In this document: positions 1 through 5,187 of the stretch, in pieces
How positions within the stretch are numbered: position 1 is the stretch's first letter
Layout of the letters: each line of letters opens with the position of its first letter
Assembly: GCA_024762485.1 (NCBI GenBank)
Contig: JANTHH010000155.1
Span: 1-6,506, forward strand
Direction: 5' to 3'
DNA length: 6,506 bases
From: Chromatiales bacterium
GTDB taxonomy: Bacteria > Pseudomonadota > Gammaproteobacteria > Chromatiales > Chromatiaceae
Position numbers and translations under genes: made by a program
Notes under the pieces: generated by a model
What the model was told of the DNA's origin: nothing
What the model saw: the letters and a program-made list of their open reading frames with translations, nothing else
Database searches by the model: none

Positions 1-134
<134 letters not shown>

Positions 135-172
135 CTAACAATTACCAGGCGCCACCGACGCCGGCGTGAATA

Positions 173-248
173 TGGAGCCCAGGAGCAGATTTGAACTGCC
201 GACCTCACCCTTACCAAGGGTGTGCTCTACCAACTGAGCTACCTGGGC
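173..248 (-). tRNA. tRNA-Thr (anticodon GGT)
   Basis: This is a 76-nt cloverleaf with an encoded 3' CCA (complement of 173-175). The 7-bp acceptor stem pairs GCCCAGG with CCTGGGC. The D-arm contains TAGCTCAGTTGGTAGAGCA, and the anticodon arm is CACCC-TTGGTAA-GGGTG with anticodon GGT at 215-213. The T-loop is TTCAAAT. It reads threonine codons ACC and ACU. It is the last tRNA of the cluster before tuf, the position of thrT in E. coli, and 35 bases separate it from tRNA-Gly. Confidence 0.98.
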
Positions 249-283
249 ATACAACTTACAGAAGCATGGCAATCGAGCCTTGC

Positions 284-357
284 TGGAGCGGGTGATGGGA
301 ATCGAACCCACGTATTCAGCTTGGAAGGCTGAAGTTCTACCATTGAACTACACCCGC
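284..357 (-). tRNA. tRNA-Gly (anticodon TCC)
   Basis: This is a 74-nt cloverleaf with encoded CCA (complement of 284-286) and discriminator T. The acceptor stem pairs GCGGGTG with CACCCGC. The anticodon arm is TCAGC-CTTCCAA-GCTGA with anticodon TCC at 325-323. The T-arm reads GTGGG-TTCGATT-CCCAT, closing with a G-T pair. It decodes glycine GGA and GGG. It sits between tRNA-Tyr and tRNA-Thr, the position of glyT in the E. coli tufB operon. The spacer to tRNA-Tyr is much longer than the one to tRNA-Thr. Confidence 0.98.
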
Positions 358-364
358 GTTGGCA

Positions 365-383
365 GGCGGCAACGAGCGCCGCC
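365..383 (-). other. Small hairpin in the tRNA-Tyr / tRNA-Gly spacer
   Basis: Inside the 132-base spacer between tRNA-Tyr and tRNA-Gly (358-489), the bases GGCGGC and GCCGCC form a 6-bp stem with a 7-base loop, about seven bases before the tRNA-Gly 5' end in the transcript. No T-tract follows, so it is not an obvious terminator. It could be a processing structure or a chance pairing in GC-rich DNA. The rest of the spacer shows no tRNA, open reading frame or clear promoter. Confidence 0.35.
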
Positions 384-489
384 CCACCTCAACACCGCCT
401 GGACAGCCTGACCCAGGATTCTGACAACAACACCCGTCAGCTGCACCGCTACATCCGGAGATACGCTCATCGGACGTGCCAGATCAATC

Positions 490-574
490 TGGTGGAGGGG
501 GGAGGATTCGAACCTCCGAAGGCTGAGCCAGCAGATTTACAGTCTGCCCCCTTTGGCCGCTCGGGAACCCCTCC
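490..574 (-). tRNA. tRNA-Tyr (anticodon GTA)
   Basis: This is an 85-nt class II tRNA with the long variable arm expected of bacterial tRNA-Tyr. The CCA is encoded (complement of 490-492) and the discriminator is A. The acceptor stem pairs GGAGGGG with CCCCTCC. The anticodon arm is GCAGA-CTGTAAA-TCTGC with anticodon GTA at 540-538. The T-arm is GGAGG-TTCGAAT-CCTCC. It is the first gene of the cluster. The E. coli locus begins with a further tRNA-Thr(UGU), which is absent here because the promoter lies directly upstream of this gene. Confidence 0.98.
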
Positions 575-588
575 AAAAAAGAGGCGGT

Positions 589-617
589 ATTCTGGTGTAA
601 GCAAAGAGGCATGTCAA
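589..617 (-). promoter_or_regulatory. Sigma-70 promoter of the tRNA-Tyr-Gly-Thr-tuf operon
   Basis: Read on the minus strand, a perfect -35 TTGACA (617-612) is followed by a 17-base spacer and a -10 hexamer CAGAAT (594-589, four of six matches to TATAAT). The -10 is followed by a GC-rich discriminator, ACCGCC. Initiation about seven bases downstream of the -10 would leave a leader of roughly ten bases before the tRNA-Tyr 5' end at 574. GC-rich discriminators are typical of stringently controlled tRNA and rRNA promoters, so ppGpp/DksA control is a reasonable inference. No strongly A/T-rich UP element is visible upstream. Confidence 0.8.
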
Positions 618-696
618 CCATTACCTTTCGCCGCCATCATTGGCCCCGAGACCGCCACACGGACTGGCTGTGATAGCATTTCGGCCCGACACAGGG

Positions 697-712
697 GCCG
701 GACATGTCCGGC
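697..712. repeat. 16-bp perfect palindrome upstream of ugd
   Basis: GCCGGACATGTCCGGC is perfectly self-complementary, with no spacer, and ends 22 bases before the proposed ugd start. A dyad of this length in a promoter or leader region suggests a binding site for a dimeric regulator. In RNA it could form a stem only if the central ATGT or so is left unpaired. I do not recognise it as the site of a known regulator. No clear -10/-35 pair for ugd could be identified around it. Confidence 0.5.
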
Positions 713-734
713 GGCCAAATTTCAGCAACTAGGG

Positions 735-2081
735 ATGAAAAAGGGAATGAATGTAACCGTATTCGGCAGCGGCTATGTGGGCCTGGTCACCGGCGCATGT
801 CTTGCAGAAGTCGGAAACCACGTCATGTGCGTCGACGTGGACCCGGTGAAGATCGATCTGCTGAACAATGGCGGCATTCCTATCTATGAACCCGGGCTTG
901 AGGAAATGGTCGCCCGCAATCGCGAGGCCGGGCGGCTTCTGTTCACCACCGACGCCAAGGAAGGTGTGGATTTCGGCCTCTTCCAGTTCATCGCCGTTGG
1001 CACGCCGCCGGACGAGGACGGCTCTGCCGACCTCCAGTACGTGCTGGCGGTCGCACGCAGCATTGCCGAGCACATGGACGATTACAAAATTCTAGTCGAC
1101 AAGTCCACGGTACCCGTGGGCACTGCAGACAAGGTTGCCGATACTGTAAGAGACACTTTGAAGGCACGTGGCTCAAATCTCGAGTTCGATGTCGTCTCAA
1201 ACCCCGAGTTCCTCAAGGAAGGCGCCGCACTGGAGGACTTCATGCGCCCGGACCGGATCGTGGTCGGCGTCGAAAACCCCCGAACCACCGAACTGCTGCG
1301 CGCACTCTATGCCCCCTTCAATCGCAACCACGACCGCCTCGTGGTGATGGATGTTCGCTCGGCCGAACTGACCAAATACGCGGCCAACGCCATGCTCGCG
1401 ACCAAGATCAGTTTCATGAACGAGCTGTCCAACATCGCCGAGCGGGTCGGGGCGGATATCGAAAAGGTCCGCGTCGGCATCGGCTCGGACCCACGTATCG
1501 GCTACCAGTTCATCTACCCCGGCTGTGGTTATGGCGGCTCCTGCTTTCCCAAGGACGTGCGGGCGCTGGAGCAGACCGCACTGGCCCACGGCTACCAGCC
1601 GGAACTTTTGCATGCGGTCGAGGCGGTGAACTTCCGGCAGAAGGAAATCCTCTTCGAAAAGATACGATCGCACTTCAACGGAGACCTGCAGGGCAAGACC
1701 ATCGCCCTTTGGGGCCTGGCCTTCAAACCGAATACCGATGACATGCGCGAGGCCTCCAGCCGCACCCTCATGGAGGCGCTCTGGGATGCCGGCGCCCGGG
1801 TACGGGCCTACGACCCGGTGGCGGCAGAGGAGGCAGGGCGGATCTACGGCGAGCGTAATGACCTGGTGCTTTGCGACAGCGCAGACGACGCGATAAATGG
1901 TGCCGATGCGCTGGCGGTGGTCACCGAATGGATCGCATTCCGCAGCCCGGATTTCGCCACCCTGGCCAAGACACTGAAGAGCCCTGCGATCTTCGACGGG
2001 CGAAACATCTACGACCCGGAGACCGTGACCCAGGCGGGCCTCGACTATTACAGCATCGGCCGGACAGCTGCACGACACTGA
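735..2081 (+). CDS. ugd: UDP-glucose 6-dehydrogenase
   Basis: This cytoplasmic enzyme makes two successive NAD-dependent oxidations of UDP-glucose to UDP-glucuronate, a precursor for capsule, exopolysaccharide and modified LPS. The product is 448 residues, the usual family length. The Rossmann motif GSGYVG lies at residues 11-16, then STVPVGT and NPEFLKEG (Glu158, Glu162). The central helix TKYAANAM carries Lys214 and Asn218. The catalytic motif GGSCFPKD has the nucleophile Cys270 and Asp274. The C-terminal UDP-binding domain includes WGLAFKPNTDDMREA. The Lys/Asn/Cys/Asp spacing matches that of characterised UGDHs. The open frame extends upstream through tRNA-Tyr, so the start must be ATG 735 or ATG 747. 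The latter gives the family-typical MNVTVFG. Purine runs sit directly against both ATGs and neither has a well-spaced Shine-Dalgarno. No polysaccharide genes adjoin it, so the specific polymer is unknown. GDP-mannose dehydrogenase is a less likely alternative. Confidence 0.95.
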   Translation: MKKGMNVTVFGSGYVGLVTGACLAEVGNHVMCVDVDPVKIDLLNNGGIPIYEPGLEEMVARNREAGRLLFTTDAKEGVDFGLFQFIAVGTPPDEDGSADLQYVLAVARSIAEHMDDYKILVDKSTVPVGTADKVADTVRDTLKARGSNLEFDVVSNPEFLKEGAALEDFMRPDRIVVGVENPRTTELLRALYAPFNRNHDRLVVMDVRSAELTKYAANAMLATKISFMNELSNIAERVGADIEKVRVGIGSDPRIGYQFIYPGCGYGGSCFPKDVRALEQTALAHGYQPELLHAVEAVNFRQKEILFEKIRSHFNGDLQGKTIALWGLAFKPNTDDMREASSRTLMEALWDAGARVRAYDPVAAEEAGRIYGERNDLVLCDSADDAINGADALAVVTEWIAFRSPDFATLAKTLKSPAIFDGRNIYDPETVTQAGLDYYSIGRTAARH

Positions 2082-2187
2082 CCACCTGTCACCGGCTGCG
2101 GGTTAACCCTCGATTCATCATGGGTGATTACCAAAAGCACCGGTAAACACTGGACGCATGCCAAAGGGGATGAGTAAGATCCAGCGC

Positions 2188-2193
2188 CATAAT
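2188..2193 (+). promoter_or_regulatory. Possible -10 element for the FadL-like gene
   Basis: CATAAT (five of six matches to TATAAT) lies in a short A/T-rich patch about 80 bases upstream of the GTG start. No recognisable -35 hexamer stands 16-18 bases before it, so this is either a weak or activator-dependent promoter or a chance match. The rest of the 189-base gap between ugd and this gene holds a 10-bp palindrome GGGTTAACCC (2100-2109) and a small inverted repeat downstream of the -10. No terminator with a T-tract is visible for ugd. Confidence 0.3.
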
Positions 2194-2204
2194 TATGAAA
2201 AATT

Positions 2205-2221
2205 GCCGGCACAGGGCCGGC
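2205..2221 (+). repeat. GCCGGC inverted repeat in the leader of the FadL-like gene
   Basis: Two copies of GCCGGC, which is self-complementary, flank the five bases ACAGG and could form a 6-bp stem in the leader RNA about 35 bases before the ribosome binding site. An alternative 5-bp pairing, ACAGG with CCTGT (2211-2225), overlaps it. On the minus strand the same repeat is followed by AATTTTT, resembling a weak terminator for antisense transcription entering from the right. It may be chance in GC-rich DNA. Confidence 0.3.
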
Positions 2222-2258
2222 CTGTACCCAACCACCACTAAAACAAGATCGAATCGAG

Positions 2259-2263
2259 AGGAG
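2259..2263 (+). promoter_or_regulatory. Shine-Dalgarno that fixes a GTG start
   Basis: AGGAG, within the purine run GAGAGGAGAGA (2256-2266), stands seven bases before the GTG at 2271. This spacing is optimal and supports GTG over the in-frame ATG at 2292, which would cut off the positively charged n-region of the signal peptide. Confidence 0.85.
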
Positions 2264-2270
2264 AGACTCC

Positions 2271-3575
2271 GTGAAAAAAGCGCAACGTATCATGGGCGTG
2301 CTGGCTGTCAGCGCCCTGACCACTTCAACCGCCTTCGCCACCAATGGGTACTTCGCCCATGGCTACGGCACCGCCACCAAGGGCATGGCCGGGGCTGGTG
2401 TGGCCCTGTCGCATGACACCATGGCCGCAGCCGTAAACCCAGCCGGGATGGTGTTTGCCGGCAACAGAATGGATGTGGGTGCTGCCATCTTTGCCCCCCT
2501 TCGCAACTATGCCGCCGACAGCGGACTACTGGTAAACCCCGACACCGAGGTGGTCAGTGACAAGTACCTGTTCCTGATCCCGAGTTTCGGCTACAACCAC
2601 ATGATCGACGACCAGAGCTCCATCGGGGTTTCGGTGTACGGCAACGGCGGCATGAACACCTTTTACCCTGCAGAAGACACTGCAGGCGGTACCGGCACAT
2701 TTCCGCTTCTTGGTGGTGGTAATGCCGGCGTGGACCTGATGCAGCTGTTCATCGCGCCCACCTACGCCCGCAAGATGAACGACAAGGTCTCTGTGGGCGT
2801 CAGCGCATTGCTCGCCTACCAGCGATTCAAGGCCTACGGCATCAGCTCGTTCCGCGTCCTCTCCAACGACGGGACGGCACTGTCCGAGAACAACTACGAC
2901 GACTCCTACGGCTTCGGCGCCCGCATCGGGATCCAGGCCGAGGTCAGTGACCGCGTCACACTGGGTGCCTCATACCAGAGCCGTGTCTACATGACCGAGT
3001 TCGACAAGTATGCCGGCCTGTTTGCCGAGCAGGGTGACTTCGATATCCCCTCAAACTTCACCATCGGCCTTGCATACAAGGCACGCAACGACCTCACCCT
3101 GGCGTTTGATATCCAACACATCATGTACAGCGAGGTCGCCTCCATTGCGAATCCCATGCAGCCGGGCTTCAACAATTGCGGTATCGGCGGCACCGGCCCG
3201 GACACCAGTTACTGCCTCGGCGGTGACAACGGCATGGGCTTTGGCTGGGATGACATGACCATCTTCAAGCTTGGCGCACAGTGGCAATACGACCCCACCC
3301 TGACGGTACGTGCCGGCATCAGCTATGGCGAACAGCCGATTCCAGAGACCGAGGTCATGTTCAACATCCTCGCTCCTGCGGTCATGGAGGTCCATCTCAC
3401 TGCCGGCTTCACCAAGCAGCTGGACAAGGACAGCTCCTTCAGCGTGGCCGGCATGTGGGCGCCCGAGAACAGCGTCAGTGGCGCCGCTCCTGACGGGACG
3501 CTCTTCGCCCAGGACGTAGAATTGACCATGCAACAGTTCGAGATTGAGGCCAGCTATTCCAGAACCTGGGACTGA
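2271..3575 (+). CDS. FadL/OmpP1/TodX-family outer-membrane transport protein
   Basis: This is a probable outer-membrane beta-barrel channel for hydrophobic compounds such as long-chain fatty acids or hydrocarbons, 434 residues long. A Sec signal peptide covers residues 1-23: a basic start (MKKAQR), a hydrophobic core and cleavage after AFA. The mature start TNGYF, the Gly/Ala-rich hatch segment and the family NPA motif (Asn56-Pro57-Ala58 in AAAVNPAG) identify FadL-type proteins. The rest alternates amphipathic strands and Gly/Asn-rich loops. Cys303 and Cys315, the only Cys pair seen, lie in one extracellular-like loop and may form a disulfide. The C-terminus reads SYSRTWD, ending in Asp instead of the usual aromatic residue of the barrel-assembly signal, with Trp next to last. 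The gene starts with GTG and ends before a strong hairpin, so it is probably transcribed alone. Family assignment is firm; the substrate is unknown and need not be fatty acid. Confidence 0.9.
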   Translation: MKKAQRIMGVLAVSALTTSTAFATNGYFAHGYGTATKGMAGAGVALSHDTMAAAVNPAGMVFAGNRMDVGAAIFAPLRNYAADSGLLVNPDTEVVSDKYLFLIPSFGYNHMIDDQSSIGVSVYGNGGMNTFYPAEDTAGGTGTFPLLGGGNAGVDLMQLFIAPTYARKMNDKVSVGVSALLAYQRFKAYGISSFRVLSNDGTALSENNYDDSYGFGARIGIQAEVSDRVTLGASYQSRVYMTEFDKYAGLFAEQGDFDIPSNFTIGLAYKARNDLTLAFDIQHIMYSEVASIANPMQPGFNNCGIGGTGPDTSYCLGGDNGMGFGWDDMTIFKLGAQWQYDPTLTVRAGISYGEQPIPETEVMFNILAPAVMEVHLTAGFTKQLDKDSSFSVAGMWAPENSVSGAAPDGTLFAQDVELTMQQFEIEASYSRTWD

Positions 3576-3610
3576 CCGCGGTATCGGTGCGGCCCGACAC
3601 GGGGCTCACC

Positions 3611-3651
3611 AACGACAAGGCCCCCGCCGATCCGGCGGGGGCCTTGTCGTT
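3611..3651. terminator. Strong 19-bp hairpin, rho-independent terminator of the FadL-like gene
   Basis: AACGACAAGGCCCCCGCCG (3611-3629) pairs perfectly with 3633-3651 around the three bases ATC. The inner pairs would open to give a realistic loop. The stem lies 35 bases after the stop of the FadL-like gene. The following T-tract is only a few bases (TTT then G-rich), and the A-run on the other side is equally short. The structure is symmetric and may act in both directions, but it relies on an unusually stable stem rather than a long U-tract. Confidence 0.85.
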
Positions 3652-4025
3652 TGGGGAGGCGCGCCCCGATCAATTTTATGACAGCCATCCGATCCAGCCC
3701 TCCCCTTCCACCGCCGTAGGCATAAGACCCCCGCGAACCACACCGTTTCAGTACCTGCTGTAGCCATCCCCCTACAACGTTCCCACACCGCCGGCGTCAA
3801 TACACCCGACCACGTCCCCGCTGCTGTTAATCCACCATAAAATCAAACGATTACATGCATCTTGCACAGAAATGCCTGCGCGACCCCTTTGGGTACGGGG
3901 CAGGCGCCGTGCCGGCATCCCCCCCTCACCATCCCTCACAGAGGGCCTAGACTCCATCTCCAGGGGGCAGGCATTCGACGCGATCGGCAAGTGGCAAAGA
4001 TCGCTCATCTGCGGAGGATCACAGG
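3652..4025. other. 374-base intergenic region without a supported gene
   Basis: Between the terminator and the next gene there is no RNA gene and no reading frame with a ribosome binding site and a plausible product. An A/T-rich island at about 3826-3873, unlike its surroundings, contains TAAAAT (3838-3843, one mismatch to a -10). It has no matching -35, and is the best guess for a promoter region. Further on are an imperfect hairpin (GCCTG near 3873 pairing with CAGGC near 3904, enclosing CCCC/GGGG) and a small CCCTC-ACA-GAGGG stem (3933-3945). If transcription starts in the A/T island, the next gene has a structured leader of about 170-180 bases. Confidence 0.5.
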
Positions 4026-4532
4026 ATGAATCTCACCGAATTGCTTTATCACTCAGACAGGTTCCAGGGACTTGAGGCGGCAGACATCAAGGTCCTTGCA
4101 CATTCATTCGATGTACGACGGTATGCCGATGGCCATCGTTTCTGCACCAGGCCCGCACAGGCCTGCGCGATGCATCTGTTGATCAGCGGACAATTGGAAA
4201 TCACCTATTGGGGCGGTCGGCGACACCACCCGTTGTGGACCCAGCGACTCGGGCCAGGTGACTTCTTTGGCTGCCATCTCGAGGATCGCAGCGACCCCGC
4301 CAGGATCGAGGAGGTTGCGCGTGGCCCTGTCACCGTTGCCTCATTACCCCATGAGGCCTGTGCGCTGCTGCTGCATGGGCATTCACCACTGACTCACCGG
4401 TTCCAACAAGTCTTCCATGATTGCCTCCACGCGCAGGCCTGCAACACCGAGGACAGGGACTCGCCCCACGCTGTCGCCATGACAGGCAGGATAGACACGC
4501 CGCGGCGACGATTGACTGACCTGATTGCCTAG
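4026..4532 (+). CDS. Stand-alone cyclic-nucleotide-binding-like (Crp-type cupin) protein
   Basis: This 168-residue protein resembles the N-terminal sensory domain of Crp/Fnr proteins and lacks a DNA-binding region. A start-helix segment (FQGLEAADIKVLAHSF, about 13-28) is followed by a jelly-roll: RRYADGHRF, then LLISGQLEITYWGG (51-64) and RLGPGDFFG (74-82), the typical turn before the phosphate-binding cassette. The cassette itself is degenerate: Cys83-His84 follows FFG where family members have Glu, and the Arg-Ser pair that holds the cyclic phosphate is not evident. Residues 120-168 include a helix-like stretch and a polar basic tail (TPRRRL). There are six Cys and fourteen His residues in 168. 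ATG 4026 is supported by GGAGG (4013-4017), eight bases upstream. The stop overlaps the pth stop. Binding of cAMP is doubtful; a redox, metal or protein-interaction role is only conjecture. It might also be a Crp-type regulator that has lost its helix-turn-helix. Confidence 0.7.
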   Translation: MNLTELLYHSDRFQGLEAADIKVLAHSFDVRRYADGHRFCTRPAQACAMHLLISGQLEITYWGGRRHHPLWTQRLGPGDFFGCHLEDRSDPARIEEVARGPVTVASLPHEACALLLHGHSPLTHRFQQVFHDCLHAQACNTEDRDSPHAVAMTGRIDTPRRRLTDLIA

Positions 4533-5119
4533 TCCTTGGCGTGAAGGGCATTCATCGCTGCGGCGATGTCACCTGAGATCAGGTCCTCGATCCGCGCCTC
4601 GGCGCGATCGAGGGCAGCCTCGATGGCGTCCTGCTCGGCCTTCGATGGCCTGCCCAGCACATAGTCGACAACCGCATCCTTGTGACCGGGGTGTCCCACA
4701 CCCACGCGCAAGCGCATGAAATCCTTGCTGCCCAGCGCCGGGATAATGTCGCGCAAGCCATTGTGCCCGCCATGACCACCGCCCCGCTTGAGCCTGACCT
4801 CACCGGGCGGGAGATCGATCTCGTCGTGCACCACCAGAATCTCCTCCGGCTCGAGCTTGTAAAACCTCGCCAGGGCGGCGACAGACTGACCACTACGATT
4901 CATGAAGGTGGACGGCTTGAGCAACCAGCAGTCCCGGCCACCGACCTGGATACGCCCCAGCTCACCGGCAAACTTGGACTCGGGCCGCAGCACGGCCCCG
5001 AATCGCCCGGCAAGTCGATCGACGAACCAGAAGCCGGCATTGTGACGGGTATCGGCATATTTCGGCCCCGGGTTACCCAGGCCGACGACGGCGCGTATCG
5101 GTTGGGTGACATTACTCAT
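4529..5119 (-). CDS. pth: Peptidyl-tRNA hydrolase
   Basis: This cytoplasmic enzyme cleaves peptidyl-tRNAs that drop off ribosomes and recycles the tRNA; it is essential in most bacteria. The protein is 196 residues, the usual length. All signature motifs are present: GLGNPGPKYADTRHNAGF with Asn16 and catalytic His26, KPSTFMNRSG with Asn74, HDEIDLPPG with Asp99, and GGGHGGHNGL with His119 and Asn120. These correspond to E. coli Asn10, His20, Asn68, Asp93, His113 and Asn114. ATG 5119 has AGGAG at 5130-5126, six bases away. Upstream lies rplY on the same strand, with an intrinsic terminator in the 68-base gap and no separate promoter that I can see. Expression may therefore depend on read-through. 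Downstream, its TAG interlocks with the stop of the convergent gene, and ychF, the usual next gene in this block, is absent. Confidence 0.97.
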   Translation of the reverse strand: MSNVTQPIRAVVGLGNPGPKYADTRHNAGFWFVDRLAGRFGAVLRPESKFAGELGRIQVGGRDCWLLKPSTFMNRSGQSVAALARFYKLEPEEILVVHDEIDLPPGEVRLKRGGGHGGHNGLRDIIPALGSKDFMRLRVGVGHPGHKDAVVDYVLGRPSKAEQDAIEAALDRAEARIEDLISGDIAAAMNALHAKD

Positions 5120-5125
5120 AATCGA

Positions 5126-5130
5126 CTCCT
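5126..5130 (-). promoter_or_regulatory. pth Shine-Dalgarno directly after the terminator T-tract
   Basis: AGGAG on the minus strand stands six bases before the pth ATG. Only the two bases C and A's neighbour separate it from the run of eight T that ends the rplY terminator, so transcripts stopping at the hairpin end at or just before this site and cannot express pth. Confidence 0.85.
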
Positions 5131-5131
5131 G

Positions 5132-5162
5132 AAAAAAAACCGGCGGCCTCAGGCCGCCGGTT
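5132..5162 (-). terminator. Rho-independent terminator between rplY and pth
   Basis: On the minus strand AACCGGCGGCC pairs with GGCCGCCGGTT (11 bp, tip bases 5149-5151 TCA on the plus strand). The stem is followed by eight consecutive T (5139-5132), the outermost of which share the stem's A-T pairs. This is a textbook intrinsic terminator, 25 bases after the rplY stop at 5188. It would end most prs-rplY transcripts and leave pth to partial read-through or to a promoter I could not identify. Confidence 0.9.
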
Positions 5163-5187
5163 CCCGGTCACACAGCGATCAGGGCAA

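Noticed and set aside
158..167. 10-bp palindrome ACGCCGGCGT between tRNA-Thr and tuf
   Set aside because: It is short and GC-rich with no T-tract, so there is no support for a terminator or operator.
682..698. CGGCCCGACAC shared with 3590-3600, possible dispersed repeat
   Set aside because: An 11-base match followed by a near match is expected by chance within 6.5 kb of GC-rich sequence, and the contexts differ.
492..734. Upstream extension of the ugd reading frame by 81 codons
   Set aside because: It runs through tRNA-Tyr and its promoter, has no family similarity, and the Rossmann fold starts just after ATG 735/747.
1197..2078. 293-codon open frame antisense to ugd
   Set aside because: It mirrors the third-position GC bias of a GC-rich gene; it has no ribosome binding site or recognisable domain and lies wholly within ugd.
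2667..2686. Inverted repeat CCTGCAG...CTGCAGG
   Set aside because: It lies within the coding sequence of the FadL-like protein and is short; it is probably incidental to codon choice.
3606..4008. Minus-strand open frames (64 and 78 codons) in the intergenic region
   Set aside because: They lack ribosome binding sites and recognisable features, and one covers the terminator hairpin.
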